From Jatrophihabitans sp. (GTDB lineage: Bacteria; Actinomycetota; Actinomycetes; Mycobacteriales; Jatrophihabitantaceae), in the NCBI GenBank assembly GCA_036399055.1, contig DASWNX010000026.1:186001-250000 (forward strand): a stretch of DNA of 64,000 nt, given 5' to 3'. Position numbers and translations under genes: made by a program. Shown here piece by piece: positions 52,701 to 62,639 of this stretch. Each line of letters opens with the position of its first letter. Positions within the stretch are counted from its first letter, which is position 1. Under the pieces are notes generated by a model. It saw only the letters and a program-made list of their open reading frames with translations, searched no databases and was not told the DNA's origin.

Positions 52701-55672
52701 GGCTCGGTGACCTCCCGCTCCAGCGTCGGCAGCGCCGCCCGGTCCAGTTTGCCGTTGGCGTTGAGCGGAAACGCCTCGAGCACCGCGAAATCGGCGGGCA
52801 CCAGGTAGTCCGGCAGCCGGTCGGCGAGGAACTCGCGCAGCTGTGCGGGGCGCACCATGCTCGGGTCCACCCCGCCCTCAACCGTCAGGTAGCCGACCAG
52901 GCGCCGCTGCGCGCCGTCGCCGCGTACCAGCACGACCGCCTCGCGGACTCCCGGGCACGCGCGCAGCGCCGACTCGACCTCGCCGGGCTCGACCCTGAAG
53001 CCGCGGATCTTGACCTGGTCATCGGCCCGCCCCAGGAACTCGAGCACTCCGTCGGCGCGCCAGCGGGCCAGGTCGCCGGTGCGGTACAACCTTTCGCCGT
53101 GCCCGTCCGGATCGGGCACGAACGCGCGCGCCGTCGCCGCGGCGTCGCCACGGTACCCACGAGCCAGGCCGTCGCCGCCGGTGTAGAGCTCGCCGGGCAC
53201 CCCGATCGGCGTCGGGCGCAGGTCGGAGTCCAGGACCTGCACCGTGGTGTGCTGGATCGGCCGTCCGATCGGCACCGTGGTGGCGACCTCGTCCGGGTCG
53301 GTCATCACGTGGCAGGCGGTGAACGTGGTGTTCTCGGTCGGGCCGTAGCCGTTGACCAGCGGCCGGCCGCCGCGAGCCGTCAGCGCGGTGCGGACCGCCT
53401 CCGGATGGAGCACGTCGCCTCCGGCCAGCACCTGGCCCACGCCGGCGAGCGCGTCGGCGTCCACCTCGACCAGTTGATGGAACAGCCCCGCGGTCAGCCA
53501 GGCGACGCTCACGCCGCTGGTGCGCAGCAGCGAGGCGATCTCCGGCAGACCGAGCGGCCCGGCCGGGGCCAGCACCAGGGCAGCGCCGGTGAGCAGCGCG
53601 CCCCAGATCTCCAGGGTGGAGGCGTCGAAGGCGACCGGGGCCAGCTGCAGCACCCGCTGTCCGGGGCCCAGCGTGACGAACGTCGGATCACTCACCAGCC
53701 GCACGACAGCCCGGTGCGGCACGGCGACGCCCTTGGGCACGCCGGTCGACCCCGAGGTGAAGCTGAGATAGGCAAGGCTCAGCGGATGCGCCAGGTCAGC
53801 CGGCGCGGCGTCAGCGTCGGCGTCGGCGTCGGAGTCGGAGCCGGAGCCGGAGCCGGAGCCCACCAAGTCCGGCAGTCGGAGCACCTCCACGCCCGCGACC
53901 GGCGGCACCCCGGCCGCGGTCTCATCGCTCACCAGCACCACCCGGGCGCCGGCGATCATGGTGGCGACCCGTGCCGCCGGGCTGCTCGGGTCGATCGGCA
54001 GGTACGTCCCGCCGGCCTTGAGCACCGCCAGCAGGGCCACGATCAGGTCGGCGCCGCGAGGCAGCGCCACGCCGACCACCGTCTCCGGTCCCACCCCGAC
54101 GCGACGCAGCGCCCAGGCCAGGCGGTTGCTGCGCCGGTCGAGTTCGGCATAGCTCCACGAGCCCGCCGCCGACACCAACGCCGGCGCGTCCGGCTGCCGG
54201 GCGACCTGAGCGGCGAACAGGGCTGGCACCGTCGACTCCCGCGGGTAGCGCGAGTCCTCAGCAGCCGCGCGGTTGAAGTCCGAGCGCAGTGCGGCCTCGT
54301 CCTGGGCGCCCAGCCTCAGCCCGGCCAGCGGCGTCGCCTGCGCGCCCGCGAGTTCGAGCAGCGTGGCGCGAAGCTGCTCGAGCATCCGGGCGCCGGAGCC
54401 CTCGACGAAGCGGCTGCCGTCCCAGATCATCCCCAGCTGGAACTCGGGCTCGTCGTAGCCGCACACCGTCAACGGGTAGGACGGCAACCGGTCCACCCGG
54501 GCGCTGACCGGGTGGCCCGGCCCGCTGGACAGCCCGGCCTGCAGCGAGCACCGGTCGAACATCACCAGGGTGTCGAGCACCGCATTGCCCACCGGCAACC
54601 CGGCCCAGCTCAGGATGGAGGCCAGCGGGGTCAGCTGGTGCTGCCGGATCTGGGCGATGCCCTCGTTCACCGCGCTCAACAGCTCGCCGACCGAGGACTG
54701 CGGATCGACGCGCACCCGCAACGGCATCGTGTTGATCAGCAGCCCCATCACGTCCTCGGCGCCCGGGATGCTCTGGCGCCGGCAGGACCGGGTGACCGCC
54801 AGCACGACGTCATCGACACCGCCGTAGCGAGCCCGCAGCAGCGCCCAGGCGGCGCTGAGCATGGTGCTGGAGCTGAGCCCGGCACGGCGGGCGGCCGCCC
54901 GTACACGGTCGGAGTCCTCGCGTGGGAGCACCGTGCTCAGCGCCCTGGGCTCAGCGGGGACCCCTGGGCGGGCGCCGAGATAGCCGGGCAACGCCCGTGG
55001 CTGCACAGCGCCGGCGAGGTAGGGAGTCCAGAACGCCTCGGACATCGACTGGTCAGACATCTGCCACCACTCCACGAAGTCAGAGAACGGCGGACGCAGT
55101 GGCGCCGACGCCACCCGCCCGGCCAGCCTCGCCGCATAGTCCCGGCACACCTCGTCGACCAGCAGCCGCATCGACCAGCCGTCCAGCAGCGCATGGTGAA
55201 ACGTCAGCACCGCCCGCCGCGCCGGCGCGTCCGGTGACCGCTGGCCGCCCTGCGGCCGGCGCAGCACGCTGAGGCGGACCAGCGGCGGGCGTCTGACGTC
55301 GAAGGGCTCGCGCCGGTCGGCGAGCAGGAAGGACTCGAACGCCTCGTCGGGCCCGGACGGTGGCGCGGCCGGCAGCTGGCGCCACCGGATGTCGATCGAC
55401 GCGGCCGGGTCCACGACCTGGACCAGGCCGTGCTCCTCGTGTAGCTGGAACGCCGTGCGCAATACGGGATTGCGCCGGACGACCTCGCGCCAGGCCGCCT
55501 CGAACGGCTCGGGCTCGAGCGGGTCGGCCCAGTCGAGGGTCACCTGCAGGACGTCCACGCCGTCGAGGGGATAGCGCAGGGTGCTCAGGATCATCCCGTG
55601 CTGGGCGGGCAAGGCTCGACCACGGGTGGGTGGCTGCGCTGTGGCGACCGCATTCGAACGCCCTGCAGTCAT
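49790..55672 (-). CDS. NRPS C-A-PCP module fused to a LanB-like (lantibiotic dehydratase N-terminal) domain
   Basis: A 1960-residue hybrid. The C domain is at about residues 20-450 (HHALLDG 159-165). The A domain is at about 480-990 ([12 protein letters not shown] near 638, [31 protein letters not shown]), and the PCP has Ser1029 in LGGNSL. An Ala/Thr/Ser-rich linker (about 1070-1170) leads to a 780-residue LanB-like domain starting near 1180 ([19 protein letters not shown], then [20 protein letters not shown]). LanB N-terminal domains use glutamyl-tRNA to glutamylate Ser/Thr, and the related PEARL enzymes add amino acids from aminoacyl-tRNA; the C-terminal elimination domain is absent here. 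A-domain positions read D-A-L-W-L-G-G-T-F-K, close to a Val code. The internal Met1180 has no ribosome site, so the fusion appears real. There is no stop or frameshift across the junction. Confidence 0.9.
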   Translation of the reverse strand: MTAGRSNAVATAQPPTRGRALPAQHGMILSTLRYPLDGVDVLQVTLDWADPLEPEPFEAAWREVVRRNPVLRTAFQLHEEHGLVQVVDPAASIDIRWRQLPAAPPSGPDEAFESFLLADRREPFDVRRPPLVRLSVLRRPQGGQRSPDAPARRAVLTFHHALLDGWSMRLLVDEVCRDYAARLAGRVASAPLRPPFSDFVEWWQMSDQSMSEAFWTPYLAGAVQPRALPGYLGARPGVPAEPRALSTVLPREDSDRVRAAARRAGLSSSTMLSAAWALLRARYGGVDDVVLAVTRSCRRQSIPGAEDVMGLLINTMPLRVRVDPQSSVGELLSAVNEGIAQIRQHQLTPLASILSWAGLPVGNAVLDTLVMFDRCSLQAGLSSGPGHPVSARVDRLPSYPLTVCGYDEPEFQLGMIWDGSRFVEGSGARMLEQLRATLLELAGAQATPLAGLRLGAQDEAALRSDFNRAAAEDSRYPRESTVPALFAAQVARQPDAPALVSAAGSWSYAELDRRSNRLAWALRRVGVGPETVVGVALPRGADLIVALLAVLKAGGTYLPIDPSSPAARVATMIAGARVVLVSDETAAGVPPVAGVEVLRLPDLVGSGSGSGSDSDADADADAAPADLAHPLSLAYLSFTSGSTGVPKGVAVPHRAVVRLVSDPTFVTLGPGQRVLQLAPVAFDASTLEIWGALLTGAALVLAPAGPLGLPEIASLLRTSGVSVAWLTAGLFHQLVEVDADALAGVGQVLAGGDVLHPEAVRTALTARGGRPLVNGYGPTENTTFTACHVMTDPDEVATTVPIGRPIQHTTVQVLDSDLRPTPIGVPGELYTGGDGLARGYRGDAAATARAFVPDPDGHGERLYRTGDLARWRADGVLEFLGRADDQVKIRGFRVEPGEVESALRACPGVREAVVLVRGDGAQRRLVGYLTVEGGVDPSMVRPAQLREFLADRLPDYLVPADFAVLEAFPLNANGKLDRAALPTLEREVTEPASPPRGATEHRLVEIWQQLLDIEGVGRDDNFFALGGNSLSAARLMFRIQEVFGVDLPMGSFYLAPSLSECAGAIDAARSAATAGTPARGAIGRRSRAGYRVATAEAATGEAATDARPASADAPTASASAADAPTASAVTTRGPGIARRDRSAFRAVPAQPEAASRQPEAAPAQPQAERPGGLAPHLVPMTDDWALWRNLCLRAAGFPLDLLSRLGDPALAEAADAAIGARAGAGDLEQAEAAYAAEFPAAVRRLGVALHDAAGLPALREAIAWQNRHALSTGVDALVRRGPEPASRNTKHRQHEALVASYLQRYCAKNDTIGFFGPVSLAQFDDGPGIRISHADSAGPTRERITYMEGWGIRALMAEHTEALRPWLVPRRMPFLALEGNLLRPPLAPPVQLTPAEAAVLHACDGVRTAHEVAAVVLADPAAGLGAVAEVYATMARLSDSHRLVWRVDVAPQDIRPERSLRAVLARVSDESVRAPAEAALDAFTAGRDALAAAAGDPERVATAMAELESTFTRLAKVAPTRRAGELYAGRTLAYEECLRADTVSFGGDVLDGARDALGLVLDSARWFTAVCGALYARRFTEIYRERAAALGSDAVGLAEFWLLANDALFDQSLQLIEPAVRGLQQRWSTILGLPGDQGSLDGQRLPSGQRRVRLSSADLRAAVTAAFPAQPRVWPMAVHHSPDLMIAGRDAAAGGRFSWVLGEIHPSIVTTRYATWLEFHDDPGAIRAGMRHDLGHPTVFLAETAEEGGVSSRLSNILASEGDRRLVFAADSCGYDPRTDLTIGDCEVIDSPTGLRVRRRDASAEFSLLEVVGDLLTAVLVQSFQVVPRGAHSPRIAIDDLVISRESWNFAATEPAFADTADEQVRYAQARAWAADHDLPRHVFLRTTGERKPIYADLTSLASIDLISRALRRSRRVAGPEARLSVVEMLPTPEQAWLSDAQGRRYSAELRVVVADQKKG

Positions 55673-55696
55673 AGAGGTGTTGCCGGCGCGGTCACG

Positions 55697-55921
55697 TCAG
55701 CTCGAGACGTTGTGCTCGTGGTCACGCATCCACTCACGCACCGACAGTGGTCGCATGTCGGTCCAGTGAGCATCGATGTAGGCAAGGCACTCGTCCTCGT
55801 CGCCGGTGAAACCGTCGCGCCGCCAGCCGGCCGGCAGGTCGCGGTCCTCGGGCCAGATCGAGTACTGCTCCTCGGAATTGACGACGACCGCGTGCACCCT
55901 CGTCCTCCGCATCTCAGCCAT
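55697..55921 (-). CDS. MbtH-like protein
   Basis: A 74-residue NRPS accessory protein that binds A domains and supports their folding and activity. The diagnostic residues are present: [19 protein letters not shown], then [20 protein letters not shown]. The frame is open to 56017, but ATG at 55921 follows a CGGAG ribosome site and gives the usual family length. It lies 24 bp before the fused NRPS. Confidence 0.93.
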   Translation of the reverse strand: MAEMRRTRVHAVVVNSEEQYSIWPEDRDLPAGWRRDGFTGDEDECLAYIDAHWTDMRPLSVREWMRDHEHNVSS

Positions 55922-56053
55922 CGTCCACTCCGCCACGGCATCGAGCGGCTGCGCCGCGATCTGGTCGAGGTAAACCGCGCTCTCTCGCGCGTCGAGCGAG
56001 AATGTCACGCTCTGCAAGGGGCGTCAAGCTAGCCGCGAGCGGTCCGCGCGGCC

Positions 56054-57700
56054 TCATCCGGGGCCGGCGCTTGCCAGCAATTGCCGGCGCATCAGGAACT
56101 TGCGGACCTTGCCGGTCGGGCCCATCACCACCCCGTCGTCGGGGACGGTCATGACCTGCTGCAGGGTTCGCGCCGCCGGTTCGCCGAGCGCGGCGCGCAC
56201 CTGCGCCTCACGGTCGAGGCCGGGATCGGCGTCCTCGGCCAGCACCAGCAGCACCTCGGTGACCGGCGCGCCGTCCTCGTTCCGGGCCGCGATGACACTG
56301 CAGTCACGGACATCGGGGCACTGCTTGAGGATTCGCTCCTCCGACAGCGCGGTGTAGAGCCAATTCCCGTCGCCGAGGTCGAGGGCGTCGCTGGCCCGGT
56401 CGACGTGGTAGTAGTAACCCTCCTCGTCGCGGTACAGCAGGTCACCGGTCAGGTAGTAGCCGTTTAGCCTGGTACGAAAGGTATTGACCGAGTCGTTCCA
56501 GTAGCCCAGCGCCAGCGTCGGTGATTTCAGCCCTAAGTGGCCGACCTGTCCAGGCGCGACTTCGGCGCCGGTCTCGACGTCGAGCAGCGCCACCTCGGCG
56601 AATGGGTAGGGCTTGCCGACGCACCGGTCATAGCGGTCGCTGCCCAGCCGGTGGATCATGGCGAACGCGCTGTGCCCCATCTCGGTCGAGCCGAGGGTGT
56701 CGATGAACTTCGAGCCCTCGACGCTGACCACGCCCTTGCCGCGCTGGTAGGTCAGGTGGCTGCCGACGGCGACCAGCCGACGAATGTGCGACTCGTGCGC
56801 GCAATCTCCGGTGCTGGACCAGTTACGCACCGAGCTGAGGTCCCGGGCGCTGAGGTCGAAGCGGGCCAACTCCGCCCAGGTCACGGCGAAGCCGAAGACC
56901 CCGGTCGGCCGCCAGCGCTCGATCGCGTCGAGGATCGCCTCGCCGCTTCGCCGGAACTCACCGCCCTGCGCTGACAGGCACAACAGCTGATAGCCGTTGC
57001 ACAGCGCCTGATTCATGGTGATGACGCCGGCGGTGTGCGCGGCCGGCAGCGCCGACAGCTCACGCACCTCGCCGTACGGGCGGGCCTCGGTGAGCCGGAC
57101 CGCCCGGATCGCGGCGAACAGCCCGTGGTGGGAGTGCACGATCGCAGCCGGCGTGCGGGTGGTGCCGGAGGAGTGCGTGATGGCGACCGGGTCCTGCCCG
57201 TGGTGGCGGTAGTGCGCCGGCGCCAGTCGGGGGTCACCGGCGCCGGTCTCGCTCGCGTCACCGAGGATCGGCACGCCCAGGTCGTGCTCGCGCAGCTCGG
57301 CGTGGTCGGCGTCGATGACGACACCGACGCCCCGCAGCCGGCGGATGAACTCGGCCGCGACCTCGATCGGCATGCTGCCGTTGAGCAGCGCTGGGATGGC
57401 TCCCAGCCAGGTCAGGGCGAAGTAGTTGAGAAACACGTCGGCCGCCGATGTCACGTAGACCGCGACCGGGTCGCGCGGGCCGATCCCCCGTTCGGAGAAC
57501 CAGTGCGCCCGCGCGGCGGCCCGCTCGCTCAGCATGCTCAGCGACAGCGGCGCCCAGGCCGCGATGCCGTCGACCTCGCGGTCAAAACTCACCCGCGGCA
57601 TGTCCGGGTCGGCGCCGTGCTCGGCCAGCCGGAGCAGCACATTGCCCGCGCCGAGCTGCATGTCCTCGGTCAGCGCCACACGCAGGTGTGTCGGATCCAC
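56054..57700 (-). CDS. Free adenylate-forming ligase (acyl/fatty-acid AMP ligase-like)
   Basis: A 548-residue ANL-superfamily enzyme. Core A3 is THSSGTTRTPAAIVHSH, A5 is DTLGSTEMGH, A8 is YYLTGDLLYRDEEGYYYHVDR, and A10 is GPTGKVRKFLMRR with the catalytic Lys. It has no carrier or condensation domain. In this cluster it would activate an acid and load it on the free carrier protein or the first module. The substrate is unknown. It is 36 bp after the ABC permease gene. Confidence 0.85.
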   Translation of the reverse strand: MDPTHLRVALTEDMQLGAGNVLLRLAEHGADPDMPRVSFDREVDGIAAWAPLSLSMLSERAAARAHWFSERGIGPRDPVAVYVTSAADVFLNYFALTWLGAIPALLNGSMPIEVAAEFIRRLRGVGVVIDADHAELREHDLGVPILGDASETGAGDPRLAPAHYRHHGQDPVAITHSSGTTRTPAAIVHSHHGLFAAIRAVRLTEARPYGEVRELSALPAAHTAGVITMNQALCNGYQLLCLSAQGGEFRRSGEAILDAIERWRPTGVFGFAVTWAELARFDLSARDLSSVRNWSSTGDCAHESHIRRLVAVGSHLTYQRGKGVVSVEGSKFIDTLGSTEMGHSAFAMIHRLGSDRYDRCVGKPYPFAEVALLDVETGAEVAPGQVGHLGLKSPTLALGYWNDSVNTFRTRLNGYYLTGDLLYRDEEGYYYHVDRASDALDLGDGNWLYTALSEERILKQCPDVRDCSVIAARNEDGAPVTEVLLVLAEDADPGLDREAQVRAALGEPAARTLQQVMTVPDDGVVMGPTGKVRKFLMRRQLLASAGPG

Positions 57701-57737
57701 GGACCCCGCCTCTCTGCCAGAACCGCCCGAGCGCGAC

Positions 57738-58502
57738 TCAGGCGATCTTGCGGTTGAACAGCCGCGAGGACCACAGCACGCTGGCCATCGTCAGCACGGT
57801 GATGATCAGCGTGCCCTGCCAGACCGCGGAATCGCCGGGGTGGCCGTTGAACAGCGCCCGCAGCGCGTCGGTGGCCCAGGCGAACGGGTTGCCCAGTGAG
57901 AGGGTCTGGATCCACAGCGGGGCCAGGGTCAGGGGGATCAGCACGCCGGCCAGCAGCGAGATCGGCTGGCCGGCGGTGTTGACCAGCACGCCCAGGCTGT
58001 TGGCGTCACGCACCAGCAACGCCACGTCATAGGAGATCGAGGTGGACAGCAGGGCCATCATCGACAGCACCAGGTAGGCGCCCAGCAGGTTCAGCGGCTG
58101 CACCCGTAGCCCGAACGGCAGCGCGGCGACGGTGATGACCACCGCCTGCACCAGGATCAGGCTGACGTGCATCAGCGCCCGGCCGAGCAGCAGCCCGACC
58201 CGGCTGATCGGGGTGACCCGGCACCGCTCGATGATGCCCTCGCGCAGCGCCTGCAGCAGGCCGTAACCGGCGAACAACCCGCCGAACAGGCCCATCGCGA
58301 CGAACAATCCGGGCACATAGATCCGGTAGGCGTCGGCGTAGCTGGTGGCGCCCCGGCCGGCCATCGCGACCTTGAGGAAGGGGGCGAACAGCACCAGGTA
58401 GGTGATCGGCTGAGCCAGGCTGAACAGGATCATGGTCCTGCTGCGCATCATCAGGGCAGCCTCCTGCTGATAGATCAGCCAGGTGTCGCGGAGGATCTTC
58501 AC
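57738..58502 (-). CDS. ABC-2-type transporter permease (DrrB-like)
   Basis: A 254-residue permease with six hydrophobic segments and the ABC-2 family ending LSLGNPFAWATDALRALFNG. It pairs with the ATPase 47 bp upstream. The pair resembles the DrrAB daunorubicin exporter and probably exports the cluster product. Confidence 0.88.
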   Translation of the reverse strand: MKILRDTWLIYQQEAALMMRSRTMILFSLAQPITYLVLFAPFLKVAMAGRGATSYADAYRIYVPGLFVAMGLFGGLFAGYGLLQALREGIIERCRVTPISRVGLLLGRALMHVSLILVQAVVITVAALPFGLRVQPLNLLGAYLVLSMMALLSTSISYDVALLVRDANSLGVLVNTAGQPISLLAGVLIPLTLAPLWIQTLSLGNPFAWATDALRALFNGHPGDSAVWQGTLIITVLTMASVLWSSRLFNRKIA

Positions 58503-58549
58503 TGCTGCCCTCTTTCAGATCTCATGTCTTCGAAGTCCCCGAGTCGATC

Positions 58550-59530
58550 TCAGTCGGTGAGCAAGCGGCCGGTCTTGGCCAGGAACACGTCGTCCAGGCT
58601 CGGCCGGCGGGCCTCTACCGCGCCCGGCTCGATGCCCTTGTCCAGCAGCGTGCGCATGATGTTCGGGATCGCGGTCGCGCTGCTTTCCACGTAGAGCCGC
58701 ACGGTTCCCTCGACCACCTCGGAGCTGGTGACATAGGGCTCTTCGAGCAGCAGCTTCTCGGCTTCGTGCACCACGTTCGGATCCACCACCCCGGCCGTGT
58801 CGGAAGCGGCCATGTCGAGCACGACCACATCGCCGGAGATCTCCCGCTTGAGCGCCGCCGGGGTGCCCTCGGCCACGATCAGGCCGCCGTCGATGATCGA
58901 GATGCGGTCGCATAGCGCGTCGGCCTCGTCGAGGTAGTGCGTGGTGAGAAAGATCGTCATGCCCTCATCGCGCAGCCGGCGCACCTCCTGCCACATCCGG
59001 GCCCGGCTCGGCGGGTCCAACCCGGCGGTGGGCTCGTCCAGGAACATCACCTTGGGCGAGTGGATGACGCCGAGGGCGACATCCAGGCGACGGCGCTGCC
59101 CGCCGGAGTAGGTCTTGATCTCACGGTCTGCGAAGTCCTCGAGCTGGAACGCCTTGACCGCCGCTTCGCAGAGGGTCAGCGCGGTGGACTTCGGCAGGCC
59201 GTGCATCCGGGCCTGCAGCACCAGCTCACGCCGGGCGTTGGACATGTCGTAGGTGCCGCTGACCTGGGCGACGTAGCCGATGTTGTCGCGCACCTGCGCC
59301 GGCGCGCGCAGCACGTCCGCGCCCGCGATCATCGCCTCGCCGCCGTCCGGGCGGGTCAGGGTGGACAGCATCCGCAGCGTGGTCGACTTGCCGGCGCCGT
59401 TGGGGCCGAGAAAGCCGAAGATCTCGCCGCGCTGCACGGAGAAGTCCACCCCACGCACCGCCTCCACCGGGGTGGCCTTGCGTCCGTGTCCACGTTTGTA
59501 CGACTTGCGAAGGCCAGTGGCCTCGATCAT
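58550..59530 (-). CDS. ABC transporter ATPase (DrrA-like)
   Basis: A 326-residue ATPase. Walker A is GPNGAGKST, the signature is YSGGQRRRLDVALGVI, Walker B is VMFLDEPTAGLDP, and the H-loop is LTTHYLDEA. The C-terminal extension has the DrrA-type GVVDPNVVHEAEKLL...RRPSLDDVFLAKTGR. ATG at 59530 follows GAGGAGG, which decides the start over an in-frame upstream codon at 59554. Confidence 0.92.
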   Translation of the reverse strand: MIEATGLRKSYKRGHGRKATPVEAVRGVDFSVQRGEIFGFLGPNGAGKSTTLRMLSTLTRPDGGEAMIAGADVLRAPAQVRDNIGYVAQVSGTYDMSNARRELVLQARMHGLPKSTALTLCEAAVKAFQLEDFADREIKTYSGGQRRRLDVALGVIHSPKVMFLDEPTAGLDPPSRARMWQEVRRLRDEGMTIFLTTHYLDEADALCDRISIIDGGLIVAEGTPAALKREISGDVVVLDMAASDTAGVVDPNVVHEAEKLLLEEPYVTSSEVVEGTVRLYVESSATAIPNIMRTLLDKGIEPGAVEARRPSLDDVFLAKTGRLLTD

Positions 59531-59679
59531 CGAGCCTCCTCGCGCAACGGCCATGAGGAGGGCCGAGCACCAGGCGAGGTTACCCCAGCGCAGTCACCGG
59601 ACAAGGGCAGTTGGCCAGAACGGAGTCAGGGACCGAACGAGCCGGGCCGCCCCACGTCGGGGCGGTTGAGCGGCGCGGC

Positions 59680-60567
59680 TCAGCCGGCCAGCGCGGCGGC
59701 GCGGGCCAGCCGCTCGGCCACCGCGGCGCCGACCACCGAGATCGGCTGCGGCAGCAGCATGTGCCGGTGCGCGCAGTCCACCTCGGTCACCTCGATCGGC
59801 TGCCGGACGAAGGGCTGCCAGTCCGCCAGCTTCTCCTCCAGCGGCCGGCCCAGGCGCATGGCAGCGCAGAACAGCACCGGACCCCGGACCTGCTCGGGCC
59901 AGTAGCCGTGGGCCACCGTGACGGTGTTGCGGATAACCCGCAGCAACGCCTGCAGGCGGGGCAGCGGCCACTCCTCCAGGCCCAGGCCCGGCCGGCGCCG
60001 CACCACCTCCAGCACCCGCGCCTCGGGATCGGGATCGTCCTCGGCCACGCTCGGGTCGTAACCGAACTCCGCGAGCACGAAGTTGTACAGCATCCAGGCG
60101 TGGGCGTCGGATCCGGTCATCGACTCCGCGATCTCGGGAGCGGCGTCCATGATCGCCAAGAGCCCCACCTCGTGCCCGCGCCGTTCGAGTTCCTCGGCGA
60201 CGGCAAAGGCTATGTTGCCGCCCAGGGACCAGCCGAGCAGGTGGTAGGGCCCCTCGGGTTGGGTCATCCGGATCTGGTCGGCGTAGTCGCGCGCCATCTC
60301 GGCCATGCTCGCCGGCAGTGGCTCGGGCCGCCGCAGGCCACGCGGTTGCAGGCCGTACACCGGGTGCTGCTCACCGATGTGGGGCAGCAACGCGCGGTAG
60401 CACCAGCTCAGCCCGACGATCGGATGGGCGCAGAACAGCGGCGCCCCGCTCCCGCCGACCCGCAGCGGCAGCACCAGGTCCAGGACGCCACCGGCCGCTC
60501 GCGCGGTGGCACGCCGCTGCCGGGCCCACTGAAGGTCCTCGCCGGACGGCATCTTCACGCCGGCCAC
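59680..60567 (-). CDS. Free thioesterase (NRPS TE-domain type)
   Basis: A 295-residue alpha/beta-hydrolase resembling the TE domains of NRPSs. The nucleophile elbow is GWSLGGN (about residues 112-118), the acid lies in IMDAAPE or further on, and the His is in CAHRHML. The N-terminus includes LFCAHPIVGLSWCYRAL, the usual TE opening. None of the three synthetases carries a TE, so this free one is the candidate for product release or for editing. The start is GTG at 60567 or ATG at 60552. Confidence 0.85.
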   Translation of the reverse strand: MAGVKMPSGEDLQWARQRRATARAAGGVLDLVLPLRVGGSGAPLFCAHPIVGLSWCYRALLPHIGEQHPVYGLQPRGLRRPEPLPASMAEMARDYADQIRMTQPEGPYHLLGWSLGGNIAFAVAEELERRGHEVGLLAIMDAAPEIAESMTGSDAHAWMLYNFVLAEFGYDPSVAEDDPDPEARVLEVVRRRPGLGLEEWPLPRLQALLRVIRNTVTVAHGYWPEQVRGPVLFCAAMRLGRPLEEKLADWQPFVRQPIEVTEVDCAHRHMLLPQPISVVGAAVAERLARAAALAG

Positions 60568-60649
60568 GATAACACCGCCGCGCTGGCCAGCAGGGGGTTG
60601 AGGAAAGTTCGCGATCGGCCGTGCACGACCGGTTTGCCTGGAGCAGGAT

Positions 60650-61360
60650 TCAGCCGCCGCGCCCCGCCGGCGCCGGGTCGGACAGGCTCACGAACGTGAA
60701 CCCCGCGTCCCGCAGCCGTCGCAGGAGCAGCATGGTGATGTCGATGACCTGGAGGTCCAGGTCGGCCTCGGCCAGCCCGCCCGCGGTGAACTCGGTGAAC
60801 GGGGCGAAGTCGTGCAGCAGCACCACCCCGCCGCCGAAACGCTGCAGGCCTACGAAGATCTCATCGACGCAGCCGGCGACCGTCTGGTGCGGGCGCGGGT
60901 TCGACGGCGGGCGCAGGACGTCGTCCCGGCGGTAGGTGATGTCCCAGTCGCGGCCGGAGGCGTGCCAGCCGACCGGGCCCGCATAGCCCGGCACCGGCTC
61001 GTCGCCGACGCCGTACGGCGGGCGGTGCCAGATGGTGTCAGAGAAGTAGTCCGGGCCCAGGTGGTGCTCGACCCGTTTGCGGCACTTGCCCAGCTGGTCG
61101 GCCGCCAGCGCGACGGAGCTGAACGGCCGGTGGTACTCGCTGTGCAGTCCGATGGTGTGTCCGTAGTCGGCGTAGGCCTGCAGCACCGGCCCGTAGCGCT
61201 TGATGCTCTCGCCCAGCACGAAGAAGGTCGCCGACACGCCTTCCTCGCGCAGCGACTGCGCGAGTTCGGCGGATCTGGGACCGGGCCCGTCATCGTAGGT
61301 CAGGGCCACGCAACCGGGGGCGATCGCGGGCGTGCCGGACAGGATCATGGCGTTGTCCAT
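60650..61360 (-). CDS. Polysaccharide deacetylase (NodB homology domain)
   Basis: A 236-residue carbohydrate esterase 4-like protein. Motif 1 is TYDDGPGPRS, and motif 2 appears as GLHSEYHRPF with the metal His pair. Motif 3 is RPPYGVGD, and LLHDF closes the domain. There is no signal peptide, so it acts in the cytoplasm, fitting N-deacetylation of a sugar on the cluster product. It lies between the GT1 and TE genes. Confidence 0.85.
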   Translation of the reverse strand: MDNAMILSGTPAIAPGCVALTYDDGPGPRSAELAQSLREEGVSATFFVLGESIKRYGPVLQAYADYGHTIGLHSEYHRPFSSVALAADQLGKCRKRVEHHLGPDYFSDTIWHRPPYGVGDEPVPGYAGPVGWHASGRDWDITYRRDDVLRPPSNPRPHQTVAGCVDEIFVGLQRFGGGVVLLHDFAPFTEFTAGGLAEADLDLQVIDITMLLLRRLRDAGFTFVSLSDPAPAGRGG

Positions 61361-61473
61361 CTGTGGCCTTCCGGTCGGCGGGCTGCAAAGGCCGGCACGA
61401 AATGCCCGAACCGGGAGGTTTTCCCTTGACCACGCGGGACATTCGTGACGTCGGCCCAGCCTAACGCCGGCAG

Positions 61474-62622
61474 CTAGGCCAGGCGGGCCAATGCCGCAAG
61501 GTGCTCGACCGCAGCCGCCGCGCCACCGGCCGCGGCGAAGGACTCGGCGACCCCGCGTGCGGCCCTTCGATAGCTCGGCTCGTCGAGCACGGCCGCCACC
61601 GCCGCGCCGAGCTCAGCGGCGCCGGCCGAGTCGAAGGACAGCGCGAGGCCGGCGCCGGCCTCGGCCACCTGGCGTGCCAGCGCCGGCTGGTCGTGCCGGA
61701 TCGGCGTGATGACCAGGGGCACTCCGAAGGACAGCGCCTCGGTCACGGTGCCCATCCCGCCGTGGCAGACCACCGCGTCCAGTCGTGGCAGCAGCTTCAG
61801 CATCGGCACGCGCGGGGCGACCAGCGCCCCGGCGAGTTCGGCCACCGCGGCGGCCGGCGCGGCGAACACCGGTTGCACCCGGTCCATCAGCGGTCGCAGC
61901 GCCGAGGTCATCCGCGGGTAGAACTCCTCCGCCAGGTGCTCGGACAGGGTGCCGACGGTGACCAGCACGTGCCGGCGCTCAGGATCCCAGTCCTGCCAGG
62001 CGAAAGCGGGATCATCGGCCCGCCGGCCCAGCACCGGGCCGACCAGCCGGCACTGCGGCGGCAACGGCGCGGCGCCGGTGAGCGCCTGGCTGGTCAGCGC
62101 GAGCACCAGGTACGGCGAGAACCGCAGGTCCACCGACTCGTCCACCGGCAGCCCGGCCATAGCCCACACCCGGGCCAGTTGCTCGGCCACCCAGTCCTGG
62201 TGCCCGGGCAGCTCCCAGCTCGGCGGGGTCAACTCCATGGCCCCGGTGCACAGGCTGGCCCACCGCACGCCGTGCCGGTGCGCGGCCAGCGCGCCGGCCA
62301 CCGCGTACTGATCGACCACCACGACATCGGGCCGGTACTCGGCGACGGCGGCGTCGACCGGTTCGAGGATGAACCGGTTCAGCGGGATCAGGTAGCCGGT
62401 CCAGAGCCCCCGGGCGGCCTCGGCGCCGGTGCCGTCGTGCTGGCGGTAATAGCGCTTGCCGGTCGGGTAGATCTCCGCCCGCGGACCGACCAGCGGGCGC
62501 AGATCGCTCTCGGGCCCGCACCAGGCGATGTCGTGGCCGCCTTCCACCAGGGCCTGGCCCAGGGCCAGCGCGGCGTTGAGGTGGCCGGTCAGCGGAAGCA
62601 CCACGATGAGAAAGCGGGCCAC
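61474..62622 (-). CDS. GT1-family glycosyltransferase (MGT-like)
   Basis: A 382-residue GT-B enzyme of the macrolide/UDP-glycosyltransferase type. The N-terminus is LPLTGHLNAALALGQAL, and the C-terminal donor motif is CHGGMGTVTEALSFGVPLVITPIRHDQ. It probably attaches an N-acetylhexosamine that the neighbouring deacetylase then processes (inference). GTG at 62622 is divergent from the KAS III-like gene 17 bp away, so promoters must overlap coding sequence. Confidence 0.88.
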   Translation of the reverse strand: MARFLIVVLPLTGHLNAALALGQALVEGGHDIAWCGPESDLRPLVGPRAEIYPTGKRYYRQHDGTGAEAARGLWTGYLIPLNRFILEPVDAAVAEYRPDVVVVDQYAVAGALAAHRHGVRWASLCTGAMELTPPSWELPGHQDWVAEQLARVWAMAGLPVDESVDLRFSPYLVLALTSQALTGAAPLPPQCRLVGPVLGRRADDPAFAWQDWDPERRHVLVTVGTLSEHLAEEFYPRMTSALRPLMDRVQPVFAAPAAAVAELAGALVAPRVPMLKLLPRLDAVVCHGGMGTVTEALSFGVPLVITPIRHDQPALARQVAEAGAGLALSFDSAGAAELGAAVAAVLDEPSYRRAARGVAESFAAAGGAAAAVEHLAALARLA

Positions 62623-62639
62623 GCCGGTATCCTGCCACG

